A DNA stretch of 64,000 nt from contig OX387205.1 in the NCBI GenBank assembly GCA_947561715.1, forward strand, positions 14,451,001 to 14,515,000, read 5' to 3'. Below the pieces are notes generated by a model. The model did no database searches, was not told where the DNA came from, and worked only from the letters and a program-made list of their open reading frames with translations. The position numbers and the translations under genes are program-made. The DNA is from Ascidia mentula (taxonomy: Eukaryota > Chordata > Ascidiacea > Phlebobranchia > Ascidiidae). Below are positions 13,101 to 25,100 of this stretch, piece by piece; within the stretch, counting starts at the first letter, position 1, and each line of letters starts with the position of its first letter.

Positions 13101-16100
13101 GTTGTACCACTTGCTTACACGACTGCTTACATATGTAGCGTTTAGGGGACGACGTACGTTGATCAGATTATTCACACATGGGATTTGGATCCTAATGCGG
13201 GCAGTGTTTACGATTAATTGTACGAAACTCCTGTTTTTGGCGTTCCCTCGTCAACAGAATACCATGTGCCGGAATTTAATTTAACCTTTTCGCCTCCGTA
13301 GATTTTAACCGAAAAATATTTAAAATCGCGGGATTTTCTGAAATCTCAAATTGCTTTCACGATGTCTAAGACTTGGGGTTTTTACATAAAACTAGCCGGG
13401 ATATTCCAGCGTGAACTGCCGTCCAACCATAGAACGAAACTGATAAAAGTTGCGCAACATGATCGGACGTCGAGGTGGTACAGATTGGACGTGTCTTGTG
13501 ATGAATTGCGCACCAAGCATTTTCGTTACATGACCCTGGGCAAAACCTCATAACGCGACTGAGCCGAAAAAACCTCTCAGCGGGAAATTACGGACGGACA
13601 CCAAACTTCTATCGACACTTGGTATGCTGAAAACTCTAATTATGGCTAATGGTTTTTCAAGCAAAGAAGGTGAATGTCGTTTGACCTATAGAGGTTTAAC
13701 CACTGGACCGTGAGGCAATTCGTAACCGGAACGCAAAAAAGTTCATCAATTTTGTTGCAATGCTTTTATAAGTTGTTTTCTACTCATTCAGCCATGTGAT
13801 GACTGGTATTCAACATACTTGTACTTAACGTTCGTTGTTTGATATCAACTGTAACGATTAGCCACGCAGTAAATGCGGGCGGGAAGAAATAACACCTGCA
13901 TTAAACCATTTCTTTAGTGCAGGTAAGGTTTAGATTTATTAATGTTTAACCAGGCGAGGTAGTATACGTTATTTTGTATCCAAGACCTCATGCTACGTGG
14001 TTTAACCAGTTTTAGAATGCTCGTGATCTGGATATAATGGAAACCGCGACATGCGGTGGCAACATACGGCGAGTTGCTCCTGACCAATCGGTGTGACAGA
14101 AACACGGAACGTTGTGAAAGCGGGAACTGATTGCGAGGAAGTCTTTGAAGTAACTCGTCCTTCCCATAGAGCGTCCACTTAACAATGCAAACGGGAAGGG
14201 TTATCGTCGCGGAAGAGCTGAAACTCGTCGCTTCCTATGGCTTTTGCTTTCCAACCATCAAAAAAGGTATACTGTCTGTCGGTTTGCTCGTGTTGGTTTG
14301 TTGGACATTTTCGTTGAACCCAGGACGGATAATATGGCAAACCACGCGGAAGAGACTAATTTGCATTGAAGTGATTGGAGTAAAATGGAAGACAGAGTTT
14401 GACCACGCGGGATGAACCGAGTTCACTTTGTTCAAAATCGCGTTGCGTTTTACGATTCTTGAACTTGAAATTTAGTTAGATTCAATTAACAATAGCTGAT
14501 CTTCAGGTAAAAGTTAACGTTGTTTATTTCTCCGACGTTTCGTCTGCGATACAGCGAGGCTTCATTAGGGTTTAACTCAACCTCTTGGCAAACGCAGCAC
14601 AATATTGGTAAGATTCACCAAAAAATCGCCTTCTACTGAACACAATATCTGCATATTATGCTCCTTTACTCCTTTTGGAGTCTCAGGAATATAATATTTG
14701 TGATTCATAAAGACAGATCCGCCGGTCACTGACCTGCACAGACTGATTCCACAATCCTACCTGTTTTTACCGACGATTCCAGCAAGTGTTTGGCCATCCC
14801 ATCCACGCTCAGCATGATGGGGTTGGTGAGGTCTATTGGAGGGGGAATCACCGCCGTCCCGGGCCCATTTGATGGGCTTCCGACCCCAATGCACACTTGC
14901 ACCGACGCGTCCGACGTTCCCACGGAAGTGCTACTGCGTTTAGCGTCATTGCTGACGTCAGGTGCGATGACGTGGTCCTCTGACGTCACCTCTGCCTTGC
15001 AGGCGAGTTGTTTGTGCTGCAAAAGATGTTATTTTAAATTACAACACTTATGTCACAAAATTTACGTGAAAGATTCATGGTCTGTATTGCGCCTAGAAAA
15101 CAACCATGTTAATTCTATGTGACCTTTTTAATTCTATTTGACCTTTAGATTTGGTCAAATCAGCTAATTGAGGGCCAGCCCCGGAAAGGGTAATATCATT
15201 AAAGTGATGTTGCGCTTAAGAAAATTTGGATCTCATGTCAATTGTCCGCAGAGAGCGTTGTGACAAAACGTCACCATTGCACGTCCATTTTATGCCCTGG
15301 GCGATGCCTAATGTTTGAAAACGCCACATTGACAATTGCGGGCAAACGCTGTTGCTGTAGACATTATATATTCCTTTTGTTCCAACGCAATAAACACTTC
15401 TTAGTGGCTGGGAAGGCTGTGATTGAAACATCCAACAACAACCTGTCTGCTAGTCAACATTGCGATCAAGCTCAAACCCGGAACGTCTTGTTGTAAATCG
15501 TCACCAGTGCAAGCGACATTATGGCGACGATTCCCAGCGGGTGACAGCAAGGTTTGAGACGTTGACACTACAGGAGCCGGGCAATAAAATAGCCTCGTGC
15601 GGTCTGGAATTCATTACATGTCGAGTGTTTGGGGTCATACGAACGTTGACGCTATTATTTAACACGTGGTGAGAGAGATATTAATACGTGACACGTCCGG
15701 CCGATCTTTAATATCGCTCGGTGCCGAAAGATGGCGGAGGACAAATGTTGTGGAAACATCCGGGTACTTTTTAAATGTAATTGATTTATCGCTGGGATTC
15801 TCGGGCGGAACAGAATCTGTGGGAAAAGAATTAAAGAAGCAAAAAAAAACGAGGGTTCAAATTTCATTTTTCCTAAACTCCTTATTTATTTTTCGAGATA
15901 TTTCTGATGAATTTACGGACGCTGTATTCAAATCAACATAAGTTTACTTTTAATGTTTAGAAACCAACGTTTGAAGCACACGATAGGTCAGGCCAGCGAA
16001 AGTATGCGATACGATAAGCCGCTAAAACCATCGCAGATATAATTACTACGTTCTCAAGGCAGCGCTATTAGTGAAAACAGACTTTATATAACTGCAGTTA

Positions 16101-19100
16101 TATAACGACAACAGTCCTTAAAAAATATTTTGCAACGCTCAGCAGCCAAGTGAACGTAAAGCAATCAAAAAAAACCTGTTAATTCTCCCACGTTCGCGTG
16201 ACGTTCAGATGATTCAACACATGTTGAACTCCCAGGCAAATTCATGACCAACTCATTTCGCCTTTACCCCGCGACACAGCTACGCTCACGTGATCAAAAA
16301 AACGTTTCGCGTTGATCCCGCGCGTCTGTTCGTCCACCATTGCCGCCATGGATCGTGCGAGTCTCGCGGCAAACAAATCGCAATGTTCTGAAATCCGCTG
16401 GGAATCGCGCGGCGGGGGGTGGTCGACCGAATGCCCTCTGAGCAACCGCACCGCTGCTTTAACTAAAAGGCTTGGGTATATGGTATGATGTGTAGCGAGG
16501 CTTAGTTAACGCTAAAACGTTGCAGTTATTACCAAAGACATTTTTACGCCTACTCAGATTCGACGAAACGCGGTTGACCACAATCTACAAATTTGACAAA
16601 AACCTCACGATTTAGGCGACCTTTATGCAACCATAAAGCACGAAAAACTACATTCAAGCATCAATCTCCTCATTGGTAACAGTGAGCTGCAGACAGGGCC
16701 ACTGTTTCGACCATACAGGTCTCATCAGTGCAGCTTTGATGACTTACAACGGCCTTGTTAGCTAAATATATAAGCAAGACTTCCACTTTGTGTTGACTAT
16801 AAAGTCGCAGTCAACCATTAGGTAACCGTCTGTATACAATTTTTATTGTATTTAATTGCACAATCCCAATTCTATGAAACCTTAACCTAAAACGGCGGGC
16901 ACGCTCCATATTCGTGGCTGTTTAAAGAGAAATGGATTCTTGGCATGGATGCGAGTCCCATAGGGGCCAGAGCTCCCATGGCAGAAGCCATGTTAATTCG
17001 AAACACAAGCGACAATACTGGACCTATCTATGTATTAAGCATTGATAATTGTTCGTCTGGTGATTGTTTCAAGTTTCAACTTGATCTAATGAAGCGGTGG
17101 TAGATTTCCGTTTAAATACTTGACCACACGCACTTAACAAAACTTACCCACGTATAAATGTCTAGTCCCATATCTGTGTGTGGTTAGTAGCAAAGTAACA
17201 CTGCGGTTTAAACTAAATTCAAAGCTTGCTGAACATGAAAAACTATTCAGGAAAAGCATGAAAAATGTGCTTAGTTTGGCGTAAGTAAATCCGCCAGCTA
17301 TCTAAGTTTTAGGTCTGCAGCGTTCCTGGAAAATGCTGGTAGACATAACGTAAAAACGAATGGTGACGCAACGTCGTTTGATGGACACCATATGTATGAG
17401 GACAATACGTCGGCATTATTGTTAACAATTAGTTTGTGGATGTAATAGGAGCTGTCGGGCGCCAAAACAATAATATTTTTTCAACACAATAAAAAACATA
17501 ATCGCCGAGTCGCAGGACAACGCATTGCAAACCATGCATTGTGTTTACTGCGTATGTAATTATATATGTCCGGTTTTGGTATACAACGTCTATACGTTTG
17601 GCATGACTCATTTGGGATATTTTTCTGCCAATCGCTTCTACATACAGTTCTTAGACACAAAAAAATTAGAAAAACACATTTTTGCTGAGCGTGAGCATGG
17701 GTTAGAGTGTAGCGTTCTGGAATCACCTAAGTCGTTTGGAGGCAAGTGTTAACACCACACACTCACTCACATATAAATAATGCTCGAAGGGAAATGAAAC
17801 AAATCCCAGGCACTCACCTGTATGAATTGTACGATTTCTGATAGGGGGAAGACTTTGTTGCACTTTCCGCACGTAATAAAGTCGCCATCATTCTCTCTGT
17901 TCTCTTCCGTTTCCACTGCAATATATCACGTAGATTAACTGAAGGTTGTTTTACAACTGTTACCAAGATGTATAAGCAAATCATGCTTGGCTACATAGTT
18001 AGCAAGATCGTTGTAACACACCATAGCTGCACTGATTCTGTCCGTAGTTCGCAAAAACGTTACCAGGATATCCTCCGACACAGTGTCTTCCTATGGCAAA
18101 CATTTGTGACGGAAAAAAACACAAAAGGGAATCAGAAACTCTAATCCTTAATTCCTTCTGTCCTCTCCATATATTAGGATTCCATAACGTTTCCACAACG
18201 TGCTAAAGCTGCATTGTTGATTGACATGTCAAAGGGCCACTTTATGGACATACTGATGATGGCGGAAGTATTGGACAGATGCGTTTTTCGTGAATTTTTA
18301 ATAACCAAACCAAACAAAAAATTCAAACTGTGTCCGCAACAACACAATTGCTACTGCATTAAAGTCTTAACGCCGTCACTGGTTGTCTGACTTATTGGTA
18401 TCCTTATTAACTTTACGCAAACAATACAACAATGCGGGAATGGGAGAATACTTAAGCAATGTATTGGGATTCCCTAACAAGCACTCCCTGAAGTGATCAG
18501 TTTCTATTTGATTTTTGCAAACAATGTATTGTAATAGTTGGAATTTTGTTTTGATTAAGAAAGTGAGTAAGCTTTATTTGTGTCACACCAAGAACTATTA
18601 CAATACACTGTTCACAAAGTGCTTTAAAGTTACCACAAGGAGAAACCGATACGACGGAAGTCTGGTCACAACCCACTCGAACGACCAAGTTGAAAAACTT
18701 AATCGACCTGGATTCAAATTGAAACATTTATAAAGTCATGACTTGGTCATTTTCCAGTTTGTTCGTCGCAAAACACGGGTAAACAACAGAGGTTGGGAAT
18801 GCAGGGTTTTCCAACCATTCTGTTTCAAAGCAAAAGAGCAAGTTGTTATATTGCATATTTAAAACGTTTTGCTTATTCCTGGTAAGCTCTTCTGCGTTGT
18901 TTTTACAGACCCTGGCGATGCTTTTTCGCGAAATATATTTGTCTCATGTGAAAGCCAACACATTTTAACCTCGGAACCATAAATGATATCTGCTGAAGCG
19001 CATTAACAAGTTGTTATACCGCACATTTGAAACATTTTACTTATTGGTAAAAAGTTACTGGCCGTAAAACTTTAAATGGAAACCATGGTCCCACTGCTGG

Positions 19101-22100
19101 ATGAGCGATGGGTTACGGCAGATTAACTGGAACGTTTTGGATCGCGAAATCCCGGCCGTTTGACGCGCAGAGAAAAAAAATGACAAATGTTAGGAGAAGG
19201 ACAGGCATCGTCGTGACTTGAGCCTGCCTAGGATTGATGTCGGTGTGGACGCTTACGTCCGCTGCAAGCAGACGTGCCCATATGCCGACCCGACCGGCGA
19301 CATGCAGCGGGCTGAGGTTGTCGGGAAACGGAAAAGAGAACAGACGACCAACGACCGACCATAAGCGATGTCGACCTCGGCCGGCGCGACTGAAACATGA
19401 TTAGTTTTCAAGCTTTCTCTGCGATAACAAACGTGTCTCACCCACGGTTCACATCTAAAAGAGCGATTTTCTGCGAGATATTTATCAGGTTTTCATCAGA
19501 TGTTTAGTCGATGTTAACTACAACCAGGAATAGTACTCGTTGTCGTCGTTTACCTTCCAGTTATTCACTGCCAACCGGCCCAACGTGTTTTTAAGTAAAT
19601 ATTCTTATTAACTACATCCAGTCAATACTACATCACGATTTCTATCCTGTCATAGGAGCCGCATTTACGTTAACTTTTGTCAAATTCCTACTTGTTGTCT
19701 TTCTGCGATCATTTGGGACCAGTGTGGCGCGGAATTCGGACAGAAACACCGGGCGGCCCACGCTAAACCTAAAGTGCGAGCGAGTCACAGCCACAAGCCA
19801 CCGTTGTATCAACAAACGCCTTCCTGCAAGTCAAAAAAACTCGGCCCTAAACCGAAATCAACAACACAAAAACTTCAACGCGTTCTTGTTCACAAGTTAG
19901 CGTCTGCAATACTTTTTTGAATAAACCACCGTAATACCGGCGTACTCAGCAATGCAAACTAAGCTTCAAAACACGTTTGGCGACAATTTGACAAGGTGTT
20001 TTGTCACAACTGATTCTGATTGGGGAAAGTTGTAAACTTTTAATCCTATAACAATGTGATTTCACCTGAGTGCCGAGGGTTTTTGAAAGGTTTTTGTTTT
20101 CTTCTGTTCCATTTTAAACCTCGTGATTCAGTGGCTACGTGCGAAATGCCGCGACCTGCTTCCACGGTCGCAGTCACGGTGGCATCAGAAGCAGTATGGC
20201 CGCCTCCAGACTGAGTTTGCTTCAATTGCTCGCTCATGGACAAACGTCTCTTTTCCGCTATCTCTTTTACAAGTTCCGTGAGTTTAGCATTCTGGCGTTG
20301 CAACTGCTCAGTAGCGATGTCGGACATTCCAACTGGAGAAGATACCGCGCTTCCATCGGTCTCCCGCTCCACAGCAGTCTCATATTCTCGAGGTAAGTCC
20401 GTTCTGCCGCTGTTCGAATCCACATGGTTGCCTACGAACGCCCCCCTGGGGCTACAGACTCTCTGAGATAACCCGACTCCGTTGCCTGCCATCTTAAACC
20501 TTGTGACGCTAGCCATACTGGTTGGTCAGTTTGGAACCTACGTTGTTAAGTCCTGGCGACCACGACACAACGGCACCATTTCCACGCCACGTCCTGCAGC
20601 TTCTGAAGCGTCGACGCCGCTGAATCACCAGAGCACACTACACACGCATTGATCACGTGTTTCCTACAAATGTTTCCTGTCGTCTGTCGGTCACGTGACT
20701 CGAAAACGAAGAAGCGCTCGTCCGGTGTCCGTTTTCACGCCGCCCCCCACGGGCTGTCGGATACAAATTGCATTTGTTGTGGCAGATTCAAGTCGCACCC
20801 CGACTTTGCTACAGAGTTAACGTACGGCGCGTCGACATCGCCATCAGCAACACATTGTGATTAAAACGGATGTCGACCTACGGTGGTATCACTGCAACAC
20901 AATGGAGCTTGAAGTATCGTAACTATTGACAACCTGTCTGCAGTGCCTGGCGGTTTGCACACAAAACTGCTGGCGATTTTCTAACAACTACTGACAGCTT
21001 GCTTGTTGTTTTCAAATAAACGCGATTTTTTTACCACCAAATACAAGTACTGGTGATTAGCATTGCATGTACATGCATTATACATGTAGACCAACACAAA
21101 ATACAGGCATTTTTACAGCCGAACACACCTGTGTGGGAGTGGAGGTTACCTGGCAAACTTAACTGACTACGATATATCCTAACAGCATTTCTTCAATTTT
21201 CCATCGAGTGCAAAGTAAACAAATTATAAAAACTGGGGAAGTTATTCCACTACTCACTTTTACAGACAATTATAAAAGTTTAAACAGATACAGAACGCAC
21301 AGAAAATGTGCAAATTCGCCAAGGCATGTAAATATGTCCTATTTCATTACATAATAGCCCCACAAAATAGCCACGATCTATTAAACTGAATGAAAAACTA
21401 CTTTCAGGTGATAAAAAACGTGCATATGATTTTAACAATGCACGAAAAATCCATATTATGTCGACATGAATAGAATAGACTTGCAGTTTGTTTCACAACA
21501 ATGCATCATGATACAATGTTGATCATACTTGGAGAATCATTATAATGTCACAAACTGGAACTTGTGCGCGTTCCTTTCGGTGCTCTGAAAGCACACGACA
21601 CAGTGTATACATGTTAAATAATTTAATTCCTGCACAGTCGTTTTTCGCCCAAGCTGTGAAGAATAACACCTACCCTTGTTTAAAGTGTACATCATGCAAA
21701 ATTAAGCAGACATTGAATCAAGAAAGTCTGACGACTAATTATCTTATCCCACGTCAAGGGCACAAAACTGGTATAAGTGGGAGTTTACCCAAGTAAAAAG
21801 TTACTTTATTCGATGTTTAATACATCACCATAACACAAAAGACAAGAATATTTTTGTCAACACCGTCCAGCACAGACTAACTAACACAAAACGTTATCTA
21901 GGATCCAATGCTCGTTGTAATAACACTGAGACGTATCAGCTATTCTAGCAAACAAAAAAGAACTTCCATTAGCAATATAACTGACCAACCTGCAAAGTTA
22001 TTGAATCATTTCACCATGATAAACTTTCGACCAAGGGGAAACACCGATTGCAATGATTTTAAACGGAACCTCTACAATACATTAATCTGCTAGAGCAAAG

Positions 22101-25100
22101 GTCAACTGAAGGTCGTCAACATTTTGTAAATGAGGGTAATACCCACTTTCGCAACTCCAGACTCACTGCGGCCGAATGCGTCGTGGCGGGCGTGGTTGAC
22201 TTTCTGGCCAAGGTTTACAAATTGCACGTTTGCAGCGAAACTCGGTAGCTTATTACCATACCTGTGGCACATTTGCGCTATGAAAGCGCTTCTACAAGTA
22301 AAAACCTCCTGATAGGTTTTTGGCTAATAGACTCAAGTACTTCAGAAATTAGATTGACTTTCGGAAACCATATGTACATATGTATACGGGCAATTACAGT
22401 TTCATGGAGCTTAAAAAATTTGAATTCTGTTTAATTAGAAACATTGGAACTTGTGCTGTTGGATCAACAGAAAAAACTAAACCTATCGTTGTTTTGGGTA
22501 AGAAAATCACAATATGTCTATGTTTACAATTCCTCACTCAGAAAACTCATGAAACTTTTCACCAATCAAATCAAACCCGCAGTATTTGCGTTATTACCAA
22601 GTTATATAAGAGAAAACCTAGGTCATTTGTCGTTATGTTGTTTCTGATATGTACAAATCGCCAAATCAGATACACCAACCCTTTGTTGTCCATAAGACTG
22701 TTGGGAGATTCCTATATTCATTTTAAAGGTTCTATCTTTCCATGTTATTATAACAAAACTAGAGTTAAAATCAATTTAGAAACACAGGATTTGAACATTA
22801 ATAGATCATTTCAAATATTAACGGGTATCTACCTAAATCGCAACCCCAGACACAAGGTTAAAGTCGTTAAAACAAAATCAAACCATTGACAACAAGTGTG
22901 GAAAGCAGGCAGGTACCCGATCAACGCGAAAATCAGATTTAAAATGCCTTTAGCGTGATGGCGAGGGATCTTACTGGGCAGGTGGCACAGCAGCAACAAA
23001 CAAAGATAACTTTCAATATACAAGGTGTCAGGCCGCCCCCGGGCGAAGGTTAGGTAACGCTGGCTTTGCTGGGATTGAAAGAAAGGTCAAAGTGTTAGTT
23101 TAAAGTATTGTAAGCATGTGGGGATCGGCAAGTACGTGCAGTGCGACGTATATGGGGTGGGTCGCGCTCTTTTAGCTTTTTGGAACGAAAACTTACTCAA
23201 CGACACAGGGGTTTCAAACCATGCCACGCAACAAAACACTTTTTTTTAATTTTACTTAATTCTATTTTTCCCCAATTCTGCATCGATTTTTTTCACAAGG
23301 TGGTCAACTGGGTTAACATAATCTTAATGCGGAGATAGTGCGACTAATTGGGTTTAAATTAAGGGATTTTTTGCTTACGATTTATGCAAACTAAGTGTTC
23401 AAAATCCAATGGCACAAAATTTTACGGAACAAGTCGACAATATTACAGCTTGAAAACCATTTATGACAGGTTTGCAACACCCGAAAGGCAGAAAATCCAA
23501 CTTGGTATGGCGGTTGCACGAGCGGGAATTTCCCATACACGCCCACAAGGCTGGACGAAAGGTTGAACAAAAGGAGTAAAGAAGCAGATTCCCGGTCCAT
23601 CAATCGGATAGAATCACTACAGCCCGCACAACACGACGTGATAGTCGGCACACTGGACCTCGGTCGGACAAAGGGGACAACGAAAAACGGCTAGACGACT
23701 GTAACACGACACAGGGTCAACCAATTTAAGGGCACCCCTGCTTTCATGTGGTCGTCTTCTGGTCACCGCAAACAAGTGTCGTCACAATGACACGTAAGTT
23801 GAAATACTACAAAACAATCTTGTACAGTCTGTAACCATGGAAACTAATTGCTTTTAAATCCGAAGTCGGAGTTGAGAAAGTGTTTCCGTGTAAATCTGGG
23901 AAGTGACCAAGTGGACGAATGATTGCTTGTGTAGTCCAAGCATATCGGCATTATTAGATCGCGGTGGGTCGGTGTTGTCTCAAGTACTAAGGTGGTGATC
24001 TTATGCCGGCAATATATGTTTTTTTACAAAAAGGAATATTCGGGTCTTAATCCATCGTGTCGGCCTATCGATTTTTCTAAAACAAGCGAACATGACCACG
24101 CAAAAGTTCCCCAATATTTGGACGAACGTAACAGGGCTTTTAGATATCAATGCATAAGCAAAGAGTTCGCTGTTCAAAACTGAAACATAATTCAAATTAA
24201 ACAAAACTGGTTTCAGAACGAATAACAAATCGCAGTGCAGGTGTTACTTGTCATATATTTCTTGTGGTTCTTTACCAGGGGTGTAAACCCTTTTACTATA
24301 GGTGGTCCGTGCATCTGTACATACTTTGTTACATTTGTATTAGAAGCTGCAGCTATAGAGGGATAAGAATCACTGACATGAACTGTTGGCACTTTCGTAT
24401 AATTTGAAAAATTGTCCATTATTTTTTCAATATTTGGAAGCACTTCAACCAAAAAAGTTTTAAATTTTCTACAAGAATTCAGCAAAACATATGACGGACA
24501 AATTCCCCATAGGAAAATATCAAATCGGATGACGCCTTAGTAAATTTTTCGAAAAACGCCCATTTTTCTGGTAAGCAGTAAATTATTTGCTTGGAATGTA
24601 CACCCAACACTAATCAAATGTCGTAAAATCTGCCATGTACAAACCCAGTCGAAATTAAGGCAAACATATCACTTAAAACAACTTTTACTTTCGCAGTAAC
24701 CAGGAACATACGTGAGTCTGGCAACTGCTCGAGCATGTTTACTTGTTAGCAAACAAGTAGCAGTTGGCAGACAGACAGTAATTAGAAATGAAGACGTAAA
24801 ATCGATAATAAATTTACTACTATGCCAAATATAGATTAAAAAATAAACGTCTTCAGCTTTGGTTCATAATATTTGAATTGTCCAGAGGTCCAAATGCCCC
24901 TGGGTCACACTCGCTCACCTCAACCTTGTCAACGCAAATTTACGCAAAAATTCAATTTAGCTTAGTGCAACATCGGTCTCCCCAACTTATAACTATTGTT
25001 ACTCGATCTTGTTTGGGGCAAATTTAAATTGACATTGAATAGATGTTGAACCAAAGTATGTATAATTTTGCCGATCCACGTTTAGGCCATGTAAGTATTA

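Larger units (their letters stand above)
6731..14760. other. BCL11 intron 3 (about 8 kb)
   Basis: This is the intron between exons 3 and 4. It contains a repeat A copy (8279-8392), a SINE tail (8429-8472), a GC- and CpG-rich block (about 12300-13110) and ATTAAT-rich stretches. No exon with coherent phase was found on either strand. Confidence 0.6.

Noticed and set aside
16242-16451. Possible extra BCL11 exon between exons 2 and 3
   Set aside because: Exons 2 and 3 join directly inside the CCHC finger with the correct spacing. The candidate's borders do not preserve the frame.
22380-22889. 169-codon plus-strand ORF
   Set aside because: Composition follows the AT-rich base content (Lys, Asn, Ile, Tyr). 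No motif, no neighbouring exon, and another frame overlaps it.
24213-24540. Minus-strand ORF containing [14 protein letters not shown]
   Set aside because: Looks somewhat protein-like, but no family was recognised, there is no ATG in a good context and no partner exons. It might be a fragment of an unknown element.
24722-24768. Short hairpin, possible microRNA precursor
   Set aside because: The arms are interrupted by an 11-base bulge and the stem is too short for a typical precursor.
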